Assembly (NCBI GenBank): GCA_007922195.1
Contig: ML682007.1
Coordinates: 14,686,954 to 14,750,953, forward strand
Source of the DNA: Podocnemis expansa
Lineage: Eukaryota > Chordata > Testudines > Podocnemididae
Direction of reading: 5' to 3'
Length of the DNA: 64,000 nt
Below, piece by piece: positions 36,496 through 47,182 of the stretch. Under the pieces are notes generated by a model. It was not told where the DNA came from. It saw only the letters and a program-made list of their open reading frames with translations, and did not search any database. The translations under genes were made by a program, and so were the position numbers. The number at the start of each line of letters is the position of its first letter. Positions within the stretch are counted from its first letter, which is position 1.

Positions 36496-36833
36496 AAACA
36501 AACAAACAAAAAAAGAATCATGTGGCACTTAAAGACTAACAGATTTTACTTTTTGCATGAGCTTTCATGGGAGAAAATCCCACTTCGTCAGATGCTTCGA
36601 AGATGGGTGAAATTACAGAATGGAATGAAAATAAATGCAAGGGGGTGTAAAACATAAGATCAGGTTATACAGTAACAGCAAATCAGAACAGATGTTTAGG
36701 TTCAAACCCTGGGAAGGCTGAAGTCAAATTACCTTTTGTAATGGAAAAAGAACCCATAGTCTCGATTTAATCCTTTCACCTTTTTTTTTTTTTTTTTTTT
36801 TTGCTGGACTACACTAACATGGCTGCCCGTTTG
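36496..36833. mobile_element. PLE insertion with inverted ends
   Basis: The left part is the PLE 3' region on the minus strand. Read on that strand it has CTGACGA (36591-36585), a GTGGGA/TCCCAT stem, GAAA (36566-36563) and GCTCATGC. About 180 bases of PLE upstream sequence or other filler follow. The right part is the plus-strand terminus after a T22 run (36781-36802), GCTGGACTACACTAACATGG, ending GCCCGTTTGGAAAC. GAAACTG on both sides (36489-36495 and 36834-36840) is a likely TSD. This copy has the best ribozyme-like core. Confidence 0.7.
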
Positions 36834-36840
36834 GAAACTG

Positions 36841-37168
36841 CATCAAAACCTCCAAAGACTACACAGTAAAAGATAGCAGCATAGCTCTTCCAGGGCACAG
36901 TCATTCACACCATAGGCTGACAGGGATAACATGGTGACAGCATACTCTGTCCCTGAAATCCCCAGCAATCCTTGAAAGGCAGCATTTTTTTCTGCCTTAG
37001 CAGTGCCCCGGGTCATTAAATTAGGAATACTGACAGCCTCCAAAGGGAACCCTTGCAATCTTCATATAGAAGGATGGAGACTGCAATGCACCTCCGGGTG
37101 GGGCTGTAAAAGGGGGAGAAAAAAGAAGGACTCCTCGACTCTCTCACAGGAATGTGAAGCAACTCCCC
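36841..37168. other. Unassigned
   Basis: Short stretch between two PLE insertions with no recognised feature. Confidence 0.3.
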
Positions 37169-37180
37169 ATCTCAGAGAGA

Positions 37181-37649
37181 AAACCCAAATCCTGTGGCAC
37201 CTTATAGACTAACAAATTTCTTTGGGCATAAGCTTTTGTGGGCTCCAATCCATTATGTAAGAAGTGGAAGCTACAACTGAGAGGTATATCTATACATTTC
37301 AAAAGGGATAGCCATGTTAGTCTAGTCCAGTAAAAAACAACAAGGAGTTGTGTGGCACTCTCAGACTAAATCTGTTAGTCTTAAAGTGCCACACAACTCT
37401 TTGTTGTTTTTTTATATCTACACATGCCAGGATGGAGGAGGGCAAGCTTTTGACATTGCTAAACACTTGCCTTCCTCCACCCTGGCATGTGTATATATAC
37501 CCCTCAACTGGAGTTTACACTTCATGCAACTGATGCAGTGGGTTGGAGCCCACAAAAGCTTATGCCTGAAGAAATCTGTTAGTCTTAATGTGCCACAGGT
37601 CTATTGTTGTTTTTGCTGTACACAGACTCACACAGCTACACCTCTGAAA
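37181..37649. mobile_element. PLE inverted dimer, perfect 12-bp TSD
   Basis: The TSD ATCTCAGAGAGA is at 37169-37180 and 37650-37661. The left arm is the PLE 3' region on the minus strand and the right arm is the same on the plus strand. The symmetry centre is near 37456: arms 37422-37446 and 37466-37490 pair at about 23 of 25 positions. The right arm has a worn ribozyme-like core (CTGATGC at 37530-37536, GTGGG/CCCAC, AAAA for GAAA). A second PLE copy is nested in the left arm. Confidence 0.85.
37298..37412. mobile_element. PLE inverted dimer nested inside another PLE
   Basis: It runs from TTCAAAAGGGATAGCCATG (the PLE terminus, minus strand) through AACAACAAGGAGTTGTGTGG to a turn at about 37368. 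It then runs back out as the plus-strand tail GTCTTAAAGTGCCACACAAC, ending TTGTTGTTTTT. The flanks TATATCTATACAT (37285-37297) and TATATCTACACAT (37413-37425) match at 12 of 13 positions. The host PLE is continuous across the site once this is removed. Confidence 0.85.
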
Positions 37650-37661
37650 ATCTCAGAGAGA

Positions 37662-40210
37662 GTAAGCCACTTAACTGATAAATAAAACAGACATAGACAA
37701 GATATCTCCTTTGGTTTTCTATTTACACAACACAGCAAATGCTACAAGGAAAGTTATTTAGGTTCCAGGAATGGGAAGATGTTAAGACGTGATGCTAATC
37801 TAACCTTGAAGATGTTATTCCAGCACTACTTCCTATCCCATGTCAGCTCTCAGCGTGCCATTACCCCTAGCACATTGAGTTGACCAAATGCTTTGTAATA
37901 AGGGTGATGCTATACATATGGTAAATGTTGGCAAGTTTCAGCAGGATTGGTTTATTCGTTCCAGTGGGAATATCTGCAGGAACCCAAATAGTTTTTGGGT
38001 GCAAGACAAGTTGAATGATTCACTATGCAGGTATTTTGGCAGTACCTTTGGATACTGTGTATTTGTACTCTGCCCATCTGTAATGAAAATACACAAGAGA
38101 TGGATGGATAACGGGGCAGGAAAACAAAATAGCTGTGTTTATTGAGCGTCTGCTGCACAGTGATAAGGTTGAAAGTACAGAAATTATTTATGGAGCTCCT
38201 TAAAGTTAAAAAATCTACTTGCTTTTTACTTAAAAATTGACAGGGTCAATCAAACTGATACTAAAAGGAAAATCAGAAAAAGACAAAAAGGTTTGAAAGG
38301 AACAAAATGGCACTTATGTAATATTAACCTGAATTTAGCAAAATATATATTATATATAGCTCAATATATGTGACCAGATCTACAGCCTTTGTCCTACAGT
38401 GCAAAACATCCAGAAAGCAGCTATAGGTTTTCCTGCTGTCAGAAAACTCCAAGAGTCAAAAAGCTGGTGTAGCAAACTCTTTGCCATCCACACTTGGCTC
38501 CCATTAGGCTGGGTAGAGACATAGCCATGGTGCACTGTGCCCCAGTGCTCTTTGGCTGGTGAAATGTTCATGTCAGCGGTATAACTCAGAGCAGCCTTGA
38601 GGCCTTTAGATGACTCCCGAATTGGGGAAGCAGAATGCTGGCTCAGAAAGTCTCCTTGCTATCCATCCCTGTGTCCTGCACCATCACAGCTCAGCCAGAC
38701 CCAGGAATGTGGCCCATTAGATCAGTCTTTACAAGGGTTTGGTCCGGATTCTGATCTCATCTGCACTTAATCAAATCAGGAGCAAACCCTGCAATGCAAG
38801 TGAAATTATACTAACATAAAATCCAGTGCAAATTAAATCAAACTCAGACTTTCTATGCCCTGAACACTGAGTGAGAACAATTATTCTGCTGTCGTCACCA
38901 GATGACGGCACATTGGTTTATTGTTGGCCAGTGGACCATTAAAACATCAACATTTACCAAGAGTTGCCATGGTTTTCCCCTGGTCTAAAAACAGAGAATA
39001 TCTGTTGAATCAGAGCAAACATTAAGAAGTGCCATGGTTTGAATGGTGCTGATGAATCCAGGAAGGTTGGTCCTGATAGGGGCTCTAAAGAAAAGAGCCA
39101 CTCATCTCTCTACTACATAGAGCAGTGAGACATAATTATAACCAGCAAAATGCTGCAATTTCACCATCAGTTTCATTAGTGCTAGGATGGGCTAACACAG
39201 CAGCAGATTGTCACACTCAGAAGCTATTAATGTGGTCAATGGGACTTATAAAACCCTGATGGAAATTAATGACAGGAAGGCTAAACAACAACAAAGGGTT
39301 GCCATGACAGTATTAGGGAAAGAGATAGCTCAGCCTTTAGACAAGTAGCTAGATAAGAAGTGGTTCACACAACTCAGGAGGCATTTTGAGTGTCTAAATC
39401 CCAGTTTATGGTTGCAGATGTCTCTTCAGTTCATCTCGCACAAACAAAAAGGACAGGAATTGAAGAGAAACCTGTACTGCATTGCAGCTAATAGTAATGT
39501 TGGCATCCAGCTGCAATGCATGGCTAAGCTGATTGCTTCCACTGTGCCATTCCCTAGAACATACCTCAATATGAAACAGCAAGATTTAGGGCAAAGATTG
39601 CTGGCATGCATTAAGGGAAGATTGGCATATGTTCTTACAGATAAAAAGGCCCCCAAAGTGAGCCACAGACTAGAGTCGAGGCAAAGTAGCAGATGGGAGA
39701 AGGTGTGGGCATACCATTGGGTCTATGCTCTTGCCCATCAGCATGCCAGCTGCTGGAGTTGAACTTTCAGAGATGAAGTAATCTGCTACTTGTATTACCA
39801 GTGTAGCATCTGAACACTGCTTAGATGGTAGACAAATCCTCTCTGGTGCTGCAGTTATACAGCATAAAGGTCCATTTCTTTGTCCTCATCCTGGAAACTT
39901 TTCATTATTGGCTATAAATCAGGGGCATGATTAGAACTGCCTTTGGATACAGGCTTGTCTCCTTCTGGAAGTACTAGATGGATCTTAATTTGAAGGCCTA
40001 GGAATTGAAGGCCTACTCCTTACGAGACAGAAATATATCTTTCATTCTTTATGATCTTATGCTATACCAAGTAATGAACTAATTTCCTTCCTAAGAAAGG
40101 AAGGCAAGAACTTATGGAGTCACAATTCCCTTTTGCTACTGGGGCAACTTAGCTACATACTGCCCCTTGCTTAGGGCAGACTGCAATGCAGCTATCTGTG
40201 ATTACATATA
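37662..40210. other. Unassigned
   Basis: A 'gtttattgagcgtctgctgc' at about 38135 looks like the start of a MIR. Short AT-rich tract near 38345. The 116-codon frame at 39412-39762 has no domain I recognise. No exon. Confidence 0.3.
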
Positions 40211-40212
40211 AA

Positions 40213-40440
40213 CTGGAGGCTCTGTTAAGTCGACAACAAGGTCAACTTTAAGACAACTTAAAATTGACCTTGTTAAGTCAANNNNNNNNNNACTTAAGTA
40301 TTAAGGCAACCTTAAGAGGTGGTGTTAAGTTGACTTAAGGAAGTGCTTAAGTTGACTTAATAAAAGCCCAGCGTGGCCACGGGGGGTCTGTAGGTTGACT
40401 TAACCTTCCTTAAGTCTACCTAAGGCTCCAGTGTGCCCTA
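40213..40440. mobile_element. Palindromic MITE, TTAAGTCGAC-core type, with assembly gap
   Basis: The ends CTGGAGGCTCTGTTAAGTCG and CCTAAGGCTCCAGTGTG match the inner ends of the element at 5277-5636. The outermost 10-15 bases of the terminal repeat are worn. Ten Ns (40282-40291) replace part of the palindromic arm. Confidence 0.7.
40282..40291. other. Assembly gap (10 N)
   Basis: Ten unresolved bases inside the foldback arm of a palindromic MITE. The round number suggests a gap of unknown true length. Confidence 0.95.
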
Positions 40441-43400
40441 GCTGTATGAAATGTATTAGGTAATTGGTTCAATCCTGTATTTTTCACTACAGCAGGAAGT
40501 CAGTAGGAGTTTTGGGTACATAAAAAAAATGCAGGATTCTGCTCTCACAAGCAAGCAGAAGCTCAGTCTAAAAAACATGCATTCAAATCAGTCATAGAAA
40601 AGCTTTCTTCATGCAGTTCTTTGGTGGATGGAATCTGTAGAGTATTTATGACCAGTTGTCTGTTACCCATTTGATATTTTCAGCCAAGTCCAATTGCTCA
40701 TCTAAATTGTTCTAAATCTGGGCCATATAATTCCTTACCTGAAATTAACTGATATATGTTAGAGAATGACTGATGGGGGAAAAAATGAACCAAGTACTTA
40801 CATATTGAAGGTATCAATAAATCTATATAGCACCCTTGACCTAAAGGATCCCCAAATCAAGTTTACCAACCTATTCATATGGGAGCCAATTCCACTCACC
40901 TCTGAAACGCAGACACAGAAAAGCAAAAGCTGCTTAAACACAACAGTTTAGGACAGGAAGTGAAGAAAAATAAGTAGAAGTTTTGGGAAAGTATTTGAGA
41001 TAAACAGAATGTTAGGAGTCAAACTGGAAGGTTGCCAACATTATGTCTGTCTTTCATTTGTGTTTTGGTAACTGAAATATCCTTTAAAAGGACTTGCTTT
41101 TCTTTCATGAAAATTATAATTACAGCTCTTGCAAACTAGCACTCATCTTATTTAGTAGAAAAAGATTGCTTTTTCCTCCCTCCCCCCCCATAAAGGTAGG
41201 AAGGAGCTGTAGCCGACATGACATGGAAGAGGACACACAGTCTATAGTGAGCACTGGACTGCTAAATGAAATAAGAAGATATGTGGTAGGGACCTGCTCA
41301 TCCCAAACAATCCCATTTGACATGTAAAACTTGATCTTCAGAGCTCACATGGGTCTAGCAAAACACATATCAGATCAAGTCAGCATTCAACATAAAAAGC
41401 ATCCCTCTAATTCTGCTAGGTCCCCATTCAGCAGCAGCAGCCACCAGAGTAAAGGTGTTAACGAACAGGATTTGTTCAACCTTTCATGAAAACACAGTGC
41501 AAAAGAAATGTGTCACTTATAAATATTTGCATCCTATAATTGTCTTTAGGAAAGATCACCTGGGTTGAATCTCACTGGGCCCATTTTTCTTTTTCTTCTT
41601 GTGAGGAACAGCCGAGTTGTTAAGTTTCATTTCCACCACTCAGCAGCTAATACATGATTTCTTAGTCTGATCACACTTTTGCTTCAAAATGGCACTTCAC
41701 AAATGAAAACCTCTATTCTGACATTTTCGCTTAATATTGGGGGGTGGACTGAGAAGGAGGGTTTATCCAAATATATGAGCTAAGGGACAGGAAGTCTCAA
41801 AGTGCAACAAGTGGGCTTTTGGCTGGTGGGAAGAAGAGTTTATTGGTGCTGAAGAGAGGCAAAGACTGAAATCTAAATATGAATTGTGTTGCTAAATGTG
41901 AGATGCCATTCTTGGAATGATATAGGCAGCTGGGACTCAGATTCAGAATCTGAACTTAATGTCATTCAATAAAAAAAAAATACAAAACAATTAATTGTTA
42001 TGTTCACTCTACCAGCTCCCCCTGGCTGTTGAACTGGACAAAGGATTAAATTAATTCTGGATTCCCCAAAGGGAATCCTAATCCAAGATGAGTAAGAGGT
42101 GGAATAAAAATGGTCTTGCATTAGATTTCTCTTGACTGTCCCTAGACTGGTTCCTAGGACCAGGCTTCAAGATGCACAGACAGTGACTTCTAGCTGCCGA
42201 GTTCACTTACTTGTCTGGATAATCCTTTTCTGCATGGAGGATGCCCTTGAAGTTTTTGCTCCAGACTTGGAAAGCTTTCTATGGAGAGGGGTAGAAACAG
42301 AATGGGAGGTGGAAGGAAAAGTGAGGATGTGGCTTCCTTTTGGTGTACGCTTGGAAAAACATAAGGCTGTATTAACTTTTCCATGGGACCCTCTGTGCAT
42401 TCAGATTCTGAGCTCAGATGCGCCTGACTCAATATTCTGAACTTCAGGGGAGTTGGGATCCCTTTTTATTTTTAAACTTGGTCCTCTCTCTAATTCTAAG
42501 TCTTTATTAATACAGCATTATAGTGTTTTGTGTTTTCTCATTGCTTAGTATCAGGCACTTTAATGCAAGGATCATAATGTAAACTGAATCAGAATTACCA
42601 CCAAATAAATTATTCTGAATGTTCTAAATGGATAGAAGGTAAAAAAAGGTGAGAATCTCTGTCACACAAGAATGGCTGTGCTATAAAGTCTCCTGTATTG
42701 TAGGACATCATAATGAAGTGTTCTTGGAAGAGGCCACAAATAGAGTATATGCTAATCGTGTCACTGAAAAAATGAAAAACAAAATCTATTCTCCTTCCAC
42801 CCCCAAGTGAATAAGGTTTGTTTATTCTCAGTGAGTCAAGGAAACCAAGGGACTGATCATAGAAGATTCTCAACAGCCACCCACTGCATTGGAGTTAACA
42901 CTAACATCTCCCATGTTAAGGCTCTTTGTTTAGCTCCATTAGAACTTTGCTCTTAAAGTATAAATCCTTGTCCCAATGAAATCAGAGAGAGGTGAGTCAC
43001 CAACTTTAGTGAGATCAAGATTTGGTCCTGTGTGCTCCATTGCAATCTTCAAGATTTTTCTGTGGATGAAACTATTGTGGAGGATAACAATGATACAATG
43101 TGGGATGAAAAAGCTTGGAGACCATGTAAAGATTTTAGTCATGTCTATTTTTATTTCCTAGAGCTGCCAACTGTATGGAAGACTGGATTTAGGCATTTGT
43201 TTCTGTCAACTTAAAATACGCATTACATGTAATTAGGAAGAAAATTAGAGTACGGCTAAGATGCAAAATAATGATACAGCTCAACAAGGGCCAGTGGGGG
43301 AAAATACAGGCCCACTCAGAACAGAGTCCCAAAAGAACTGGGGAGAGGGGGAGCATGATTCGAAAATGAGGAAGAGAATGGCAGTGAATAATGGAAGAGA

Positions 43401-44030
43401 TTTTGAAGTGAGAAAGATTTAATGTGGTGATTTTGCCCCTTCCCATAATAAACACTTCGGGTTTATTTAGATGTTTTAAGTAAAGTTAGTAAGAATTCCC
43501 TAGAAATCTGAGGCACAGTAAATGATGTTGTCAGTTTCAGATCCTTATAGAAGATTTAAAATGAAAGACCTGAGGTTAAAGGAAGTAGTAGACTTTGAGA
43601 CCAGTTGTGACTGTACAAAGGATGTAAAAGTCTAAGGTTTCTTCTGCATACAAAACTAATTGCCAGATTACTACTTATAAGAAGGCTAATGATATAAAAC
43701 CTAATAAACTACTATTTCAGTCTCATTTCCTTAAGCTCCAATTTATTAAGTCAAGAATACAAAATTGCAGATTAGATTTAAATGTGAAAGAAGATTTCTG
43801 TAAGTGATAGATGCACACATTAGGATTCATGAACTAGGTAAGATGAGAACTAAAAGGATTGAGTGGGGTGTAAAGTTGGAAAGAAAGAGGGGTATTTGGG
43901 AAAGTTTCTTTTAATAACACAACCATCTTGTAAAAACTGGCAGATAAGGACAAGAAAGAAAACCAAGGCTACAACTAACTAACAAAATAAGACAGTAACA
44001 AAGAGCACAGCAAAATGATGAAAGCATGCT
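40441..44030. other. Unassigned
   Basis: No exon or repeat family recognised. A C-rich spot occurs near 41180 (tccctcccccccc). The overlapping frames at 41094-41327 and 42132-42440 on both strands lack domains. Confidence 0.3.
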
Positions 44031-44054
44031 GCTAGGAGCCAGAACTGCTGAGTA

Positions 44055-44156
44055 TACTACCCAGCTCTCCTACCAACTCTACAACTGGGAAAAGTTATTT
44101 AAGAACAGGACCAGGCTTCCAAACTGTAAATAGAAATCATTATAGTGTAAGTAGAT
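44055..44156 (-). repeat. MIR-like relic, left of a hAT insertion
   Basis: 'ctacaactgggaaaagttat' to 'ttccaaactgtaaatagaaa' resembles the reverse-complemented MIR 3' region. Low similarity. Confidence 0.35.
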
Positions 44157-44345
44157 CAGGGGTCTGAAACTCAAATCACCATGAGGGCTGCATGAGGACT
44201 AGTACAATAGCCCAAGGGCCGCACCACTGAAACCTTTTCATACAACGGTATTGCAAATATTGATAGCGATAGTGTCATTGCGGTCTGCAAGAAATAACTT
44301 TAGGCACCACATGCAGCCCTTGGGCTGCCAGTTTTGAGACCCCTG
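44157..44345. mobile_element. hAT-type MITE, 189 bp
   Basis: The left end CAGGGGTCTGAAACTC and right end GTTTTGAGACCCCTG are near-perfect inverted repeats. The 8-bp TSD is AAGTAGAT (44149-44156) and AACTAGAT (44346-44353). The interior pairs as 'gcccaagggccgca' and 'gcagcccttgggc'. No coding capacity. Confidence 0.9.
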
Positions 44346-44399
44346 AACTAGATGTTGGGGCAAAATATTCAAACACAATTACTCCAGTTTGATTCACAG

Positions 44400-44515
44400 C
44401 TATTTGTGGGGCCATGTGCTTGTCCAAAATCACACAGCAGGTCAGAGATAGCAGTAGAACCTAGGACTCAGATTCCCACTTTAGTGGTGTATTTATTGAA
44501 CCATGCAGCCTCCCA
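44400..44515 (+). repeat. MIR-like SINE relic
   Basis: TGCTTGTCCAAAATCACACA, then GCAGGTCAGAGATAGCAGTA and GAACCTAGGACTCAGATTCC, follow the MIR consensus order (cttgcccaaggtcacacag..gtggcagag..gaaccca). Best MIR in the window. Confidence 0.75.
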
Positions 44516-44529
44516 AAGAAACCCTGTAG

Positions 44530-44610
44530 ATAGGTGAATTAATTGTTTGTCAAAGCACTTTGAGATCCTTGGAGAGATGGTCTTATGGGATTATTATTCA
44601 TTATGAATCC
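44530..44610 (+). repeat. Old LINE 3'-tail-like sequence
   Basis: TGTTTGTCAAAGCACTTTGA, then GATCCTTGGAGAGATGGTCT and a gattattattca tail, resembles the 3' end of an ancient LINE shared among amniotes (possibly L3). Confidence 0.45.
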
Positions 44611-44943
44611 AAAAGTTATGCAAAAGATCTATACAGGGGAAATGAAGGGGTCTCTATATTCTGTATTAGTCAGGGCTCAGTTACAGCTTCATTCAGAAAT
44701 CATCGATCCAAAGGAACGTGCCCGTTAAGTTACTGTAATCAAGCTTGCTATTTCCTTTTCTCCTTCATTATATAATTGTTACAGGGTGGCTTGCCCTAGG
44801 GCTGGAGAGCCTGGAGCCAAGCCAACCCTGATTACAGAATGAGCCTCACCTAAGGGGAATCAGGTAATTTTCAGTAAAAAGCATGTCAGCAGCATCTGCA
44901 GGAAGGGAAATCCTCAGGATGCTGCAGCGAAACTAATGTAGAT

Positions 44944-45121
44944 CAGTGGTGCTCAAGCTTTTGTGGGATGCAACACTCTTGGCAGCATATTGTGACCCTG
45001 CAGGACACACTAGCCCACCTACCCCAGGCCTAATCAAGCCATCTCCCTGGCTCTCTCAGACACACTTACCACTGTGTGGCGACACAGTAAGGAGTCCCAA
45101 TATAGTGGTTGAGAAACACTG
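44944..45121. mobile_element. hAT-type MITE, 178 bp
   Basis: The left end CAGTGGTGCTCAAGC and right end GGTTGAGAAACACTG are inverted repeats. The 8-bp TSD is ATGTAGAT (44936-44943) and ATGTAGAG (45122-45129). Same family as 33476-33632. Confidence 0.9.
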
Positions 45122-45475
45122 ATGTAGAGAGTGAGAGGGACCTGCAGGAATTTCCTGAGACCTCGAGAATTGCTGCAGCTAGGAGGGGTGAGGAGTAGGC
45201 TGCTAAGACAAAGAGGACTCTGACAAGAGCAAGGGAGTTTGGGCTGTACCCTGGCTACAGGAGAAACATTTATGTTTAGTTCTGAACTTCGAGTTGATAA
45301 ATTAGACCCTAAAATGGGTTGCTGTGACTAGATTGGAAAAGGCCTGTGTGGAAACTGAGGTGAGGGACCACCATGAGGCCACTAGGTCCTGAGGTAGCTC
45401 CTTATCTAGACTGATCATGTTTTGGAAGTCTGTTAGTCTTTTTTAGCATCTCTTTGGTAAAACCACTCTCACAGT

Positions 45476-45609
45476 CAGTGCCGGAACCAGGTATTTTGGT
45501 GCCTGGAGCGAGCTGCTTGAAACTCACCCTCAAATCGAGCAGTGAAACAGAGCCACATGATATGCGCCCAGGCCAAAGCCCCCGTCACCCCACCCTAGTT
45601 ATGCCGCTG
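45476..45609. mobile_element. hAT-type MITE, 134 bp
   Basis: The left end CAGTGCCGGAACCAGG and right end CCTAGTTATGCCGCTG are inverted repeats. The 8-bp TSD is CTCACAGT (45468-45475) and CTCACTGT (45610-45617). Confidence 0.85.
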
Positions 45610-45948
45610 CTCACTGTCATTAAAAGATCTGGACAACACATCTGTTAGTTTCATGGGAACAAATGGAAACTGGGGCCAAGACTCTAATGGCATAAAAAGG
45701 AGATGATTAGTAATGGAGTATTAGTCAAGGTGAGCATATAGCAAAGTGGAGGCTCTATTCAATGACTGAGCAATCCAAGTGAGATCATCCATAAATATCA
45801 CTTGAGAGCTAGGTTATCTGAATAATTACTGCTATATAGTGCTACTGTGTCCACCTAGCAGTCACCTCTACAGGTTAGCGCTCATCTACAGACTTCAGGC
45901 ATGGAAGTATTAGATTTTTATCAATAAACATCAATTACACCACAGAAA

Positions 45949-46151
45949 TTTCCAGAGGGATAGCCGTGTTAGTTTGTGTACAGAAAAAACATCAAGAATC
46001 CAGTGGCACCTTACAGACTAACAGCCTTCTTCAGGCATAAGCTTTCATGGGCTCCAATCCACTTGCATCTGATCAAGTGGGTTGGGGCCCATGAAAGCTT
46101 ATGCCCAAAGAAATCTGTTAGTCTTTAAGATGCCACAGAACTCTTGTTGAG
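45949..46151. mobile_element. PLE inverted dimer with 14-bp TSD
   Basis: The left arm starts at the PLE terminus on the minus strand (TTCCAGAGGGATAGCCGTG) and runs inwards past CATAAGCTTTCATGGG. The turn is near 46066. The right arm has CTGATCA (46069-46075), a stem, GAAA (46093-46096), GCTTATGC and GTTAGTCTTTAAGATGCC, ending CTCTTGTTGAG. The TSD is TTACACCACAGAAA (45935-45948) and TTACACCACATAAA (46152-46165), 13 of 14 identical. One TSD around both arms shows a single insertion event. Confidence 0.88.
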
Positions 46152-46554
46152 TTACACCACATAAAATGATGAAGTATTTTCATAGACAATCAAATGTATG
46201 GGACAGGCAAAGTAAGGAAAACCAGCTTAGGAATTTTATTTAAGGATGCTTACTGTGTGTCAAAATATATGATATTGACAATTTTGTGTTTTGAAGTTTA
46301 TAAAGCTTTAACCTTTCGTAACTCAGCATCTCTGGTCATTAAATATTGTCCCCATAATTCCCCACAACTATAAAAATTTAGAATAGATAAAAATGCTTAA
46401 AATATTGAAATCTGCAATTATAACAGAATTAAAGTTGAATTCTAACCAAGCCTGCTTACACTTTAATATTGTATAGTCTGTCTAGCTATGGTACTTTTGT
46501 CCCTACATCTATACTACGTGACTGTCTATCTTTTAATGTATCTCCCTCCCAGTA

Positions 46555-46690
46555 CCCCTGGGAGAAAGGGAAACATTTATAGGTGGGAAACAGTGACCAA
46601 GTGTTTGTGCCAGGTCACATAAGAAGCATGTAGTAGAGGAGTACTTTGCACTTGGGCTTCTAAGTTCCAGCTTACTGTCCTATCCTTTGG
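46555..46690 (+). repeat. MIR-like SINE relic
   Basis: GTGCCAGGTCACATAAGAAG, then CATGTAGTAGAGGAGTAC and the 'gggcttctaagttccagctt' section, match the MIR order. Diverged. Confidence 0.5.
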
Positions 46691-46955
46691 ATAGGAGACC
46701 TCCTTTAGCTCAAGTGGGAAGGGCCTAGGCTCTATGATCTCTCCCTGCTGTTGCTGTGAAAGTCTGAGCAGCCATGGATGCGCTTAACATCTGAGTAACC
46801 TGAATAATTGAGGCTGACCAGTGACATCTGGATGCTTAGAAAAGTCTCTTTTCTAAAAGCTCCAGGCTGATTGATGCCTTATGTGGGATGAGTTGAATGA
46901 GAATCTTTAGAAAGACATGTATGAAGTGTTTGTAGAGAAACGTCAACTTGTTTTC

Positions 46956-47174
46956 TAGGGGCGTAGCCAGCCCCTGGTTTCTGGCTGAGCCCCTGAATCT
47001 GCTGAGTGGGCCTGGTTAAGGGGAGGGGCAATGCAATGGGCTCCCCCACCACAGTTGTGCAAACTTTGCTGCAGTGGCAGTGAAGTTTGCACTGCTGCTG
47101 GGTGCTGCAGTGGGTGGGCCCATGTCCAAGTGGGTGGGCCCTGGCTCACTCTAGCCCAGCCATGCCTACCCCCA
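46956..47174. mobile_element. hAT-type MITE, 219 bp
   Basis: The left end TAGGGGCGTAGCCAGCCCC and right end AGCCATGCCTACCCCCA are inverted repeats. The 8-bp TSD is TTGTTTTC (46948-46955) and TTATTTTC (47175-47182). The left end is the same family end as the right end of 25768-26152. The minus-strand frame at 46955-47317 is a by-product. Confidence 0.85.
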
Positions 47175-47182
47175 TTATTTTC

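Noticed and set aside
37348..37685. Overlapping frames of 61 and 111 codons
   Set aside because: They lie inside the nested PLE inverted dimers and contain no PLE coding sequence.
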